DNA of 64,000 nucleotides. Source: Ignavibacteriales bacterium (GTDB lineage Bacteria; Bacteroidota; Ignavibacteria; Ignavibacteriales; Ignavibacteriaceae). A program made the position numbers and the translations under genes. This document shows positions 30,680-39,129 of the stretch, in pieces (within the stretch, counting starts at the first letter, position 1; each line of letters begins with the position of its first letter). The notes under the pieces are model-generated. The model saw only the letters and a list, made by a program, of their open reading frames with translations. It was not told the origin of the DNA and searched no databases. The stretch covers positions 186,001 through 250,000 of the forward strand of contig JADJNX010000001.1 of the NCBI GenBank assembly GCA_016714125.1, given 5' to 3'.

Positions 30680-31248
30680 TTAAATTTCTTTTGTTTTAGA
30701 ATCCAAACTTAGATTTAATTTGAGAACATTAACCTTTGATGTCCCAAACACTCCAAGAAGTGGCGGATCAATATTCTCTATCACAATTTTGGTTACTTCC
30801 ATTTCGGGGATATGCCTTGCTTTTGCGACTCTTTTATTTGTATAACTGCCGCTTGCACTGAAATGTGTGGATCCACTCCACTTCCTGAGGCAGTAATTAT
30901 ATCTGAAGGGATTTCCTCTTTTTTAACGCCCGGATTTTTCTTCAAAAAATCATTTAATCTATCCCGGATGTCCACATTATAAGCAGAATCGGAAACTGAT
31001 TTATTTGATCCTCCGGTCGCGGCTGCATTGTAATTCACAGCAGAAGGTCTTCCCCAAAAATAACCATCTGAATGGAAATTTTGACCAAGATTTTCAAATC
31101 CAACGATTTGACCATTTTGGTAAACAGGATTTCCCAATGCCGAGGTTGGTTTACCCAAACTAAAAAACCATATTATCAACGGAAAAACAAATCCGAAGAT
31201 TATAAGGGTTACAAAGTGAAGTTTTATGTCTTTTAGAAACGATTTCAT
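30680..31248 (-). CDS. kdpC: Potassium-transporting ATPase subunit KdpC, one frameshift
   Basis: One N-terminal membrane helix (about 10-30), then the KdpC core: GRPSAVNYNAAATGGSNKS, SDIITASGSGVDPHISVQAA. The frame breaks in the T4 run at 30832-30835; adding one base restores RVAKARHIPEMEV and a C-terminal LGVFGTSKVNVLKLNLSLD, giving about 189 residues, the normal length. KdpC stabilises the KdpFABC complex and helps ATP binding. It is 11 bases after kdpB, and its stop abuts the KdpD-like start. Confidence 0.93.
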
Positions 31249-31259
31249 TTTCTGGCTCC

Positions 31260-33293
31260 TTAAAATAGTGAGACTACCATATCAATAAGTTTTATTGCTA
31301 TCGCCGGGACTATTAATCCACCCAGACCATAGATCAATAAATTCCTCGTTAGCAGTGCTGAAGCACCGAGAGGTTTATACTTTACTCCTTTTAATGCAAG
31401 TGGTATCAAAGCCGGAATAATAAATGCATTAAAAATGACCGCCGATATAATCGCTGAATTTGGACTTGAAAGTTGCATGATATTCAGTGAATTTAATGCC
31501 GGGATACTGGTCGAAAAAAGGGCCGGTACAATCGCAAAATATTTCGCCACATCGTTGACCAATGAGAAAGTTGTGACATTCCCCCTTGTTATCAAAAGTT
31601 GTTTTCCGATCTCTATTACCTCAAGAAGTTTGGTGGGGTCGTTATCAAGATCCACCATGTTAGCCGCTTCTTTGGCTGCTTGTGTACCTGAATTCATTGC
31701 AACACCAACATCAGCCTGAGCAAGTGCGGGTGAATCGTTTGTTCCATCCCCCATCATTGCCACAAGTTTGCCATCGTTTTGTTCTTTAAGAATATATTCC
31801 AGTTTGTCAACAGGTGTGGCTTCGGCAATAAAATCGTCAACTCCGGCTTGTTTTGCAATAAATGCCGCGGTTAAAGGATTATCACCCGTAACCATAACAG
31901 TTTTAACGCCCATCTTGCGTAATCTGTCAAATCGCTCCTTGATTCCCGGTTTTATTATGTCTTCCAGTTGAATTACACCCAAAACTTTTTTGTCCATAGC
32001 TACGACAAGTGGAGTTCCTCCGTTTTCGCCAATTTCTCTACATTTAAGATCAACCTCGGAGGTGTCAGAAGTTTTGGTTGCCCACTTTTGGATAGCGGAC
32101 CACGCCCCTTTTCTTATTGTAGTTCCATCTTTCAGATCAACACCACTCATTTTGGTTTCAGCACTGAATTGAATAAACTTCGCCCCCTCAAGAAGCTCTG
32201 TTGACAACATTCTTTTTGATGAATCTGCCAATTCAACAATTGATTTACCCTCAGGGGTGGGGTCTGAAAGTGAACTTAGCAGGGAGAACTTTGAAAGGTT
32301 TTCATAAGTTGAGTCACCTACCTGGAAAAAGTTTGTTGCTTTACGTTTCCCGATTGTGATCGTACCCGTTTTAGCCAACAATACAACATCGATGTCACCT
32401 GCATTTTCAACGGCTTTCCCTGATTTTGGAATTACATTTGCTCCCAATGCTCTTTCCATTCCGGCAATTCCTATGGCTGAAAGCAGCCCCCCAATTGTGG
32501 TTGGAATCAGACATACAAAAAGTGAAATGAGCGCGGTTATTGTTACCGGAGTATTGGCAAAGGTACTGAATGGTTTAAGAGTGACCGTTACCACCAGAAA
32601 CACGATTGTAAAACTTGCCAATAACAGAGTTAAAGCTATCTCATTAGGTGTTTTTTGACGGTTTGCTCCTTCAACAAGTTGGATCATTTTATCGAGGAAA
32701 GATTCCCCCTGTGCAGTGGTAACTTTTACAATTATCCTGTCTGAGAGCACTCTCGTCCCGCCAATAACGCCCGACTGATCGGTTCCGGCTTCTCTTATTA
32801 CGGGAGCTGATTCACCTGTAATGGCAGATTCATCAATGGACGCAATACCATCAATTATTTCGCCATCCAGAGGAATTGTATCACCCGCCTCGGCAATAAA
32901 TAAGTCATCTTTTAAGAGAGATGCCGAATTTATGATTGTAATGGTTCCGTTGGATTCCATTCTTTTTGCGGGGGTGTCTTCTCTGGTTTTACGGAGGGAT
33001 GCGGCTTGTGCCTTTCCTCTGGCCTCGGCAATCGCTTCTGCAAAATTGGCAAAAAGAAGTGTCAGGAATAACAGGACTGCAATTATCAGATTGTAATTAA
33101 AACTTCCATATTCGATGTTATTGGAAAACATCGACATCGCAGTGATAACCATCATTATGACGGTACTTATCTCAACTGAAAACATCACAGGATTGCGCAT
33201 CATAACTTTTGGATTCAATTTTACAAATGATTCCTTCAACGCGCTTAAGATTAAAGCTCTCTCAAAAAGTCTAAGTGTTCTATTTCTTTTCAT
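31260..33293 (-). CDS. kdpB: Potassium-transporting ATPase ATP-binding subunit KdpB, catalytic Asp replaced by Ala
   Basis: 677 residues, frame intact, P-type ATPase of the Kdp type. Visible: actuator loop AITGESAP, membrane motif CLIPTTIGGLLSAIG, hinge GDGTNDSPALAQADVGVAMN and KSGKAVENAG before the phosphorylation site. That site should be LLDKTGT but reads DIDVVLLAKTGTITIG, with Ala at residue 307, the same position as the phosphorylated Asp307 of E. coli KdpB. The codon is GCT (complement of 32373-32375) instead of GAT. As written the pump could not form its phospho-intermediate. A base-calling error is possible in this indel-rich sequence. Confidence 0.95.
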   Translation of the reverse strand: MKRNRTLRLFERALILSALKESFVKLNPKVMMRNPVMFSVEISTVIMMVITAMSMFSNNIEYGSFNYNLIIAVLLFLTLLFANFAEAIAEARGKAQAASLRKTREDTPAKRMESNGTITIINSASLLKDDLFIAEAGDTIPLDGEIIDGIASIDESAITGESAPVIREAGTDQSGVIGGTRVLSDRIIVKVTTAQGESFLDKMIQLVEGANRQKTPNEIALTLLLASFTIVFLVVTVTLKPFSTFANTPVTITALISLFVCLIPTTIGGLLSAIGIAGMERALGANVIPKSGKAVENAGDIDVVLLAKTGTITIGKRKATNFFQVGDSTYENLSKFSLLSSLSDPTPEGKSIVELADSSKRMLSTELLEGAKFIQFSAETKMSGVDLKDGTTIRKGAWSAIQKWATKTSDTSEVDLKCREIGENGGTPLVVAMDKKVLGVIQLEDIIKPGIKERFDRLRKMGVKTVMVTGDNPLTAAFIAKQAGVDDFIAEATPVDKLEYILKEQNDGKLVAMMGDGTNDSPALAQADVGVAMNSGTQAAKEAANMVDLDNDPTKLLEVIEIGKQLLITRGNVTTFSLVNDVAKYFAIVPALFSTSIPALNSLNIMQLSSPNSAIISAVIFNAFIIPALIPLALKGVKYKPLGASALLTRNLLIYGLGGLIVPAIAIKLIDMVVSLF

Positions 33294-33305
33294 TTTTTCA
33301 TTCCC

Positions 33306-35005
33306 TTAAAGTGATAAATATTCGGCAACGGGACCAAGTGAAAGGGCCGGGAAAAATGAGAGTGCCGTTACTACAATTATTACACCCAGAAGAATAACAC
33401 CAAATGCCATACCGGAGGCATCCAAAGTACCTTCAGAACTTGGAACTGAGTTTTTGATGCCAGTGATCCGGCAATCGCGAGTGGCCCAATGATCGGTATA
33501 TATCTGCCCAATAACATGACCAAACCGGTTGTAATATTCCAAAATGCATTATTGTCGGCAAGTCCCTCAAAACCGGAACCATTGTTAGCTGAAGCTGATG
33601 TAAATTCATATAACATTTGTGAAAAACCATGATAAGAATCATTTGACAACCAACCATTTTCGGGATTTACAGTCATCAAGTGGGAGGAGAGGGCAGACCC
33701 GACCAGTATCAGAATTGGATGGAGCAAAATTACCAGAACAGCAATTTTGATCTCTTTTGCCTCAATCTTTTTACCGAGAAATTCGGGGGTTCTTCCCACC
33801 ATCAATCCCCCAATAAAAGCCGAAACCAAAATAAAAAGGAAGAAGTTGAGCATCCCAACCCCAACTCCTCCATAAATTGCATTTATCATCATATCGAGCA
33901 TATAAATTCCACCGGCGAGTGGAGTCTGACTGTCATGCATCGAATTAACCGAACCATTTGAGGTCGAAGTTGTCGATACTCCCCAAAAAGCAGAAAGTAT
34001 GGGTCCAAACCTTACCTCTTTGCCTTCCATACTCCCGTTGGTCTGCATCACCCCTGTTTTGGTTATCAAGGGATTCCCCAGCGACTCAAAATAGATAGCC
34101 CCAACTACAAAAAAGATGAATAATATCGACATGACACTAAAAATCAATACTGCCAGTTTTCGATGGTTGATATAAAATCCAAAAGCAAAAACCAGAGCAA
34201 CAGGAATTAATAAAATTGAAATGTTTTCGATTACATTTGTAATGTAGTTGGGATTCTCAAATGGATGTGCCGAGTTAGGGCCGTAAAACCCTCCTCCATT
34301 TGTACCCAGTTGTTTAATTGATGTGATTGTTGCAACCGGACCCATGGCAACCACGGTGGTGTCACCTTCCAGATTTACATAGCAGGCCGGTTCTGAAAAA
34401 TTGTTGGGTGTTCCTGCAAGAAGTAATAAAAGGGAGACAAGGAGAGCCAATGGGAGGAGCACCCTTGTTGCACTCCTGACAAAAGAGTAATAAAAATTGC
34501 CCAACAAAGCTGATTGTCGTTTAACAAGCCCAACAAGGAGGAGTGCAAACGCTGAAATACCTGATGCAGCAGAAACAAACTGAAGAAAAAGGACCACCGC
34601 TATTTGAGAAAAATAAGAGAGTCCCGTTTCGCCCGAATAGTGCTGCAGGTTTGTATTGGTAACAAAACTTGCCGCAGTGTTAAAAGCTAAAAATGGATCC
34701 ATTGAGACTATATTTGCCGGATTAAGAAGTCCGGTTGCCCCCTGGGTCACCAACACAATAAAGGCCCACACAAAAAAGATGGCATTTAATCGCAAAAGTG
34801 CTTTGGCATTCCCCTTCCAATCCATCTCATGCCTTGAATCGATGCCACAAAGTTGATATATCTTTTCCTCAAATGGTCGCATAAAATCGGTAAATACCGG
34901 CTCACCCTTAAAAACACGACTGATATAATTCCCCAAAGGGTAAGCGGCTATGAGTACCACCAATAAAATTAATACGATGCCAATTAGACCATTATACACA
35001 ACCAC
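33306..35005 (-). CDS. kdpA: Potassium-transporting ATPase potassium-binding subunit KdpA, one frameshift
   Basis: About 566 residues, ten membrane helices. Potassium-filter segments are visible: NTNLQHYSGETGLSYFSQ, TNGGGFYGPNSAHPFENP, STSNGSVNSMHDSQTPLAGG and ASANNGSGFEGLADNN. One base missing in the T5 run at 33450-33454 breaks the frame; repair gives SLASKNSVPSSEGTLD and the normal C-terminus. It starts at a GTG at 35005, two bases after the kdpF stop; a GTG at 34999 is an alternative. Confidence 0.94.
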
Positions 35006-35006
35006 C

Positions 35007-35084
35007 TCAGAATTTCTCGGGATTTATCAACACATAAAAGAGATAAATAAAGAGCAGAATACTCAGAATCAGGAGCATTATCAT
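35007..35084 (-). CDS. kdpF: Potassium-transporting ATPase subunit KdpF
   Basis: 25 residues: one membrane helix beginning MIMLLILSILLF and ending with the family's INPEKF (consensus LxxPExF). AGGAG lies seven bases upstream of the ATG at 35084. KdpF sits at the KdpA/KdpB interface and stabilises the complex. Directly upstream of kdpA, as expected. Confidence 0.88.
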   Translation of the reverse strand: MIMLLILSILLFIYLFYVLINPEKF

Positions 35085-35094
35085 TTTGCGACTC

Positions 35095-35178
35095 CTACAA
35101 CTTCTCAAAGAATGAAATGAGAAGGTCCATTAAATAAAAGAAGGTGACTCCAACCAGGAGCATCAATAAAGTTTCCAT
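35095..35178 (-). CDS. 27-residue single-pass membrane peptide, first gene of the kdp operon
   Basis: Begins METLLMLLVGVTFFY and ends SFFEKL before a TAG. It is almost entirely hydrophobic, with one Asp in the middle (YLMDLL) and a charged C-terminus. GAGGA sits six bases before the ATG, a clear ribosome binding site. It is the first frame downstream of the sigma-54 promoter and is followed 11 bases later by kdpF, which has its own ribosome binding site. It lacks KdpF's PExF ending, so it is not simply a second KdpF. Possible accessory subunit or leader peptide. Confidence 0.6.
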   Translation of the reverse strand: METLLMLLVGVTFFYLMDLLISFFEKL

Positions 35179-35203
35179 TTTTTCCTCAGTTTTTCAGCTA
35201 TTG

Positions 35204-35221
35204 ATGCTAAAAGTGTGCCGA
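35204..35221 (-). promoter_or_regulatory. Sigma-54 promoter (-24/-12) of the kdp operon
   Basis: On the minus strand: TCGGCACACTTTTAGCAT. The invariant GG (35218-35219) and GC (35206-35207) are separated by exactly 10 bases, as RpoN promoters require (consensus TGGCAC-N5-TTGC). The first kdp ATG is about 30 bases downstream of the GC. Confidence 0.78.
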
Positions 35222-35280
35222 AGATAAAAAAGGTGGTTTTTTGCTCTTAAATGGAAGAATATCGGTTGGATAAAATCAGA

Positions 35281-35323
35281 AGTCTATCAATATGACAGGG
35301 AGGAGTCTATCATAATGATAGGG
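35281..35323. promoter_or_regulatory. Two enhancer-like palindromes upstream of kdp
   Basis: Direct repeats AGTCTATCAATATGACAGGG (35281-35300) and AGTCTATCATAATGATAGGG (35304-35323), 17 of 20 identical, 23 bases apart (about two helical turns). The second contains the perfect palindrome CTATCATAATGATAG (35307-35321); the first is an imperfect version. They lie about 85-120 bases upstream of the sigma-54 promoter's likely start, the usual distance for an NtrC-type activator, and 12 bases from the stop of just such an activator gene. Confidence 0.75.
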
Positions 35324-35334
35324 TTGAGGGGGAA

Positions 35335-36677
35335 TTATTTGTCGGTTGTGATTCCGTAATGTTCAAGTTTTCGGTAGAGTGTGGCAACTCCAATACCCAA
35401 AACCGCAGCGGTTTTTGTTTTGTTAAAGCCACAACTTTGAAGTGTTTTTAGGATATGTTCTTTTTCAATGTCTTCCAAAGTTATGACACCCTCTTCTGAA
35501 TGGAAGTGATTTTGAAGCTCTGAGGGTAATTGTTTTTTTGTAAGTCTGCCGTCCTGAGAAAGAATAAGTGCCCTCTCAAGAATATTCCTCAATTCCCTGA
35601 TGTTCCCGGGGAAATCATATTTTTTAAGAAGTTCCATAAAATCCTGACCTACTGTTATATCAGGATAGTTCATTTTAATTTTTAGTGAATTTACAGTCTC
35701 CATTGTTATTTGGGCGATATCTTCACTTCTCTCTCTGAGCGGAGGAAGGTGAATGTTAAAAACACTGAGTCTGTAAAAAAGGTCGGATCTAAAATTCCCT
35801 TTTGAAATTTCCATCTCAAGATTCCTGTTTGTGGCCGCAATAATCCTTACATCCACTTTTGATTCAACAGTATCGCCTGTCTTAAGAAATGAATTGGTTT
35901 CAATTACCCTCAGAAGTTTCGATTGTGCAGAAGGTTCAAGTTCACCTACTTCGTCCAAAAAGAGAGTTCCGGTATGTGCCTCTTCGAATAATCCTTTTTT
36001 GTTTTTAAGGGCTCCTGTAAATGCACCTGCCTTATAACCAAATAATTCTGATTCAATAAGATCTTTTGGAATTGCAGAGCAGTTTATTGTAACCATTGTA
36101 GCGTGTGAACGGTTGCTTCCATTGTGGATGGCTTGAGCCAGAATTTCTTTACCCGTTCCAGTTTCACCGCTTATTAATACAGGTACATCAGTGCCGGCAA
36201 CTTTTTTTGCGAGGTCTCGAACTTCTTTGATCTTTTCGGAATTGCCTGAAATTGAATCAAATGAGTATTTCTCACCGATCTTTCTTTCAAGTTGATTAAT
36301 TTTGTTTTTGAGTGCAATTTTCTCAAAAGCTTTTGCCACCACCGGAATTATTTTGTTGTCATCATCTCCTTTGGTGATGTAATCAAAAGCTCCCCGTTTG
36401 ATTGAGTCAACCCCATCCTCAATTCTGCCATAGGCTGTAAGCATAATAACTTCGATTGAACTGTCATATTCTTTGATCATCGATAAAAGATCCATCCCTG
36501 AGATACCGGGCATCTTGATATCAGAAAGCACAACGGAAAAATCATCTTTTTTAATCATTTCAAAAGCTTCTTCACCATCATTTGCCTCGGAAACAACATA
36601 CCCCTCCATCTTAAGAAGTTTATGTATCAGCTTCTAAGCTCTATTTCATCATCAACAACAAGAATCTTCTTTTTCAT
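35335..36677 (-). CDS. NtrC-family response regulator of the kdp locus, one frameshift
   Basis: Starts MKKKILVVDDEIELR (ATG 36677); one base missing near 36634 breaks the frame, then KLIHKLLKMEGYVVSEANDG continues the receiver domain with phospho-acceptor Asp in VLSDIKMPGISGMD. AAA+ domain: GETGTGKEILAQAIH, sigma-54 contact GAFTGA, Walker B TLFLDEVGELE. The C-terminal Fis HTH is FNKTKTAAVLGIGVATLYRK. It takes the place of OmpR-type KdpE and is expected to act at the palindromes just downstream. About 447 residues. Confidence 0.92.
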
Positions 36678-36814
36678 TTTTCCGATAATCAAAATTTTAA
36701 AGACGAATATTACAATTATTTAGAGAAAAAATTACTATTGTCTTTGTTTCCAGCCTCAATTTGCAATCCTGACTTAAACTCAGTAAACCTCAATAAATCC
36801 AAAAATATTTAAAA

Positions 36815-36842
36815 CAAAAAAGCCCCGAAAATCTCCAGGGCC
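36815..36842 (-). terminator. Probable terminator of glnA
   Basis: On the minus strand GGCCCTGGAGATTTTCGGGG plus C, then T6: a GCCCT/GGGGC stem with one wobble. It is separated from the glnA stop by the octamer array, so the array would be in the glnA 3' UTR. The rest of 36678-36814 is AT-rich with nothing recognised. Confidence 0.6.
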
Positions 36843-36855
36843 AAATCTATAACTT

Positions 36856-36930
36856 AGACTCTCGAGTACTCAAGTACTCAGGTACTCTAGTCTCTCAAGT
36901 ACTAAGGTACTCTAGTCTCTCAAGTTCTAA
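36856..36930. repeat. Octanucleotide array in the glnA 3' end
   Basis: Runs of the 8-bp unit GTACTCAA/GTACTCAG/GTACTCTA, partly as GTCTCTCAA. The last 50 bases are a 25-bp duplication (36881-36905 and 36906-36930, one mismatch), so higher-order duplication has occurred. The glnA stop codon (36927-36929) is inside the last unit. Confidence 0.85.
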
Positions 36931-38354
36931 CAATCATAATACATATCATATTCATACGGATGTGGACGCAGAGCCATTGGCTTAACTTCCCTGTCCATTT
37001 TGTAGTTGATCCATGTTTCGATAACATCTTTTGTGAAGACATCACCTCTTGTGAGGTAATCATGATCTTCGGCGAGTGCCTGAAGAGCAGCTTCAAGGGA
37101 TGGTGGTGTTGATGGAACATCTTTTAATTCCTCAGGTGACATATCATAGATATCTTTATCAAGTGGATCACCCGGATCGATACGATTCATGATACCGTCA
37201 ATTCCTGCCATCAAAATGGCTGCAAAACCGAGGTAAGGATTTGCTGAAGGATCAGGACATCTGAATTCAACTCTTTTTGCTTTAGGTGACATGTTGTACA
37301 TCGGAATTCTGATTGATGCACTTCTGTTTCTCTGCGAATAAGCAAGATTTACAGGGGCTTCATATCCAGGTACTAATCTCTTGTAACTGTTTGTAGTTGG
37401 ATTTGTAAATGCAAGGAGTGATGGAGCGTGTTTTAAAAGTCCACCAATAAAGTAGAGAGCCATCTCCCTCAATCCGGCATAACCGTTACCTGCGAAAAGT
37501 GGATTTCCACCTTTCCACAAACTAACATGCACATGCATTCCACTGCCATTGTCACCATAAATTGGTTTTGGCATGTAGGTAACAGTTTTGTTATTCACAT
37601 TTGCAGTATTTTTAACAACATACTTAAACAATAACAACTGATCGGCTGCTTTAAGCATCGGTTTAAATTTCATGTCAATTTCACACTGACCACCGCTTGC
37701 CACCTCATGATGCTGAGCCTCAATTTCGATTCCACAATTTATCAGGTTTTGCACCATCTCATTACGAAGATCCATCAGTTTATCTGTTGGAGGTACAGGG
37801 AAATAACCCTCTTTATATCTGGTTTTATATCCAAGGTTTGGATTTTCTTCTCTGCCTGAATTCCATCTTCCTTCATTAGAATCAACTTCAAAATAACTGA
37901 AGTTTGCACCCACTTCAAAACGAACATCATCAAAAACGAAAAATTCAGCTTCGGGACCATAATATGCAGTATCTGCAAGTCCGGTTGATTTTAAGAATTC
38001 GTTTGCTTTGGTTGCGATGTGGCGAGGGCAACGTGAGTATTTTTCTCTTGTGGCTGGTTCGTAAACATCACAAATCAAACTCATTGTTGGTGCTTTAATG
38101 AACGGATCAAAAAACATTGTTGATGGATCGGGAATAATCAACATATCTGATTCGTTAATTCTTTTCCATCCTCTGAGTGAGGATCCGTCAAATCCAAAGC
38201 CGTTTTCAAATGAGCTTTCATCAAATTCCTGCATCGGAATTGTTACATGTTGCCACTGCCCGGGGAAATCCATAAATTTAAGATCCACAAATTCAATGTG
38301 GTTTTCTTTTGCAAACAGAAGAATTGACTCTATCTGTGCTTTTTTGTCACTCAT
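36927..38354 (-). CDS. glnA: Type I glutamine synthetase GlnA
   Basis: 475 residues, intact. ATP-dependent condensation of glutamate and ammonia. Visible: GFGFDGSSLRGW, YYGPEAEFFVFDD, metal/ammonia-site HHEVASGGQCEID, NGSGMHVHVSLWKGG, NPTTNSYKRLVPGYEAP and EFRCPDPSANPYL. The stretch KDIYDMSPEELKDVP contains a Tyr at the position of the adenylylation site in enteric enzymes, but no GlnE is in the window. MSDKK at 38354 is the preferred start. An Lrp-type gene ends 32 bases upstream. Confidence 0.97.
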   Translation of the reverse strand: MSDKKAQIESILLFAKENHIEFVDLKFMDFPGQWQHVTIPMQEFDESSFENGFGFDGSSLRGWKRINESDMLIIPDPSTMFFDPFIKAPTMSLICDVYEPATREKYSRCPRHIATKANEFLKSTGLADTAYYGPEAEFFVFDDVRFEVGANFSYFEVDSNEGRWNSGREENPNLGYKTRYKEGYFPVPPTDKLMDLRNEMVQNLINCGIEIEAQHHEVASGGQCEIDMKFKPMLKAADQLLLFKYVVKNTANVNNKTVTYMPKPIYGDNGSGMHVHVSLWKGGNPLFAGNGYAGLREMALYFIGGLLKHAPSLLAFTNPTTNSYKRLVPGYEAPVNLAYSQRNRSASIRIPMYNMSPKAKRVEFRCPDPSANPYLGFAAILMAGIDGIMNRIDPGDPLDKDIYDMSPEELKDVPSTPPSLEAALQALAEDHDYLTRGDVFTKDVIETWINYKMDREVKPMALRPHPYEYDMYYDC

Positions 38355-38386
38355 ATACACTTACCTGTGATTATGTTATTGAAAAA

Positions 38387-38833
38387 TTACAAAGTTATTT
38401 TTGTTGTCTCTTTCAGAGTTGAAAGGACAAATGATGTGCGTGTTGAAAGCACCCCGGGCCACTGCTGAATTTCCGCCAGCAAATTTTCGAGAGCTTCCGA
38501 ATTTTTAACTACCGCTTTAAGGATATGGCTCCCCTCTCCAAGAATGGAATGACACTCAAGGATGTGAGGGTGTTTCCCTGCATTTTCTACTAAATGATCA
38601 TATTGTGAGGATGATTCTGAAATCACAGTGATAAAAACCATGATGTCAAAACCGAATTTTTTCCTGTCAATTTTTGTGTAATAACCCTTTATGATCCCTT
38701 TGTCTTCCAGCTTGTGCAGCCGTTCACTAATCGAAGGGATAGACATGCCAAACACCTCAGCAAGTTGGCTCCTGCTAACTTTAGCATTGTCTTGTAATAT
38801 ATTAAGTGCCTTTATATCAATGTCGTCCAACAT
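38387..38833 (-). CDS. Lrp/AsnC-family transcriptional regulator
   Basis: 148 residues: N-terminal HTH (DIKALNILQDNAKVSRSQLA, SIPSISERLHKLEDKGIIKG) and C-terminal RAM domain (ILECHSILGEGSHILKAVVK, VLSTRTSFVLSTLKET). It is immediately upstream of glnA in the same direction, so it probably regulates glnA or is co-expressed with it, responding to an amino acid such as glutamine. The ligand is inferred from context only. Confidence 0.93.
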   Translation of the reverse strand: MLDDIDIKALNILQDNAKVSRSQLAEVFGMSIPSISERLHKLEDKGIIKGYYTKIDRKKFGFDIMVFITVISESSSQYDHLVENAGKHPHILECHSILGEGSHILKAVVKNSEALENLLAEIQQWPGVLSTRTSFVLSTLKETTKITL

Positions 38834-38956
38834 CTACCGTACTTCCAAAATTTAAAGAATTAAGAAAATTTCAAAATCTGTACCTTAAATATAGAGACAG
38901 GTAAACATATTTTCCAAATAATTTAAGGCAAAACGGAAAAAATGTTTAATAACTTT

Positions 38957-39056
38957 AGAACCTGAGTGACTTGAGTACCAGAGTACTTGAGTACTTGAGT
39001 ACTTCAGTACTCTAAAATCACTCAGGCTCTGGAGTTCTGAAACTCTGAAGTTCTGG
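38957..39056. repeat. Octanucleotide array with nested hairpin
   Basis: Units GAGTACTT x3, then CAGTACTC, flanked by CCTGAGTGA (38961-38969) and its exact complement TCACTCAGG (39018-39026). Inside, AGAGTACT pairs with AGTACTCT. The array fills most of the gap between divergent lrp and the secreted protein gene. The right end degenerates into GTTCTGAA-type units. Confidence 0.82.
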
Positions 39057-39129
39057 TCACTATTTGCTTATTGAATAAAATATTCGTAAGTTTCACAACA
39101 TCAGTAAAATTAAAGGCGTGGGAAAAAGT

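Noticed and set aside
36856..36930. CRISPR-like array
   Set aside because: The 8-base units have no spacers and no cas genes lie nearby.
39048..39065. Possible sigma-54 promoter before paralogue A
   Set aside because: TGGTCACTATTTGC has only 9 bases between GG and GC, not the required 10, and lacks the CAC.
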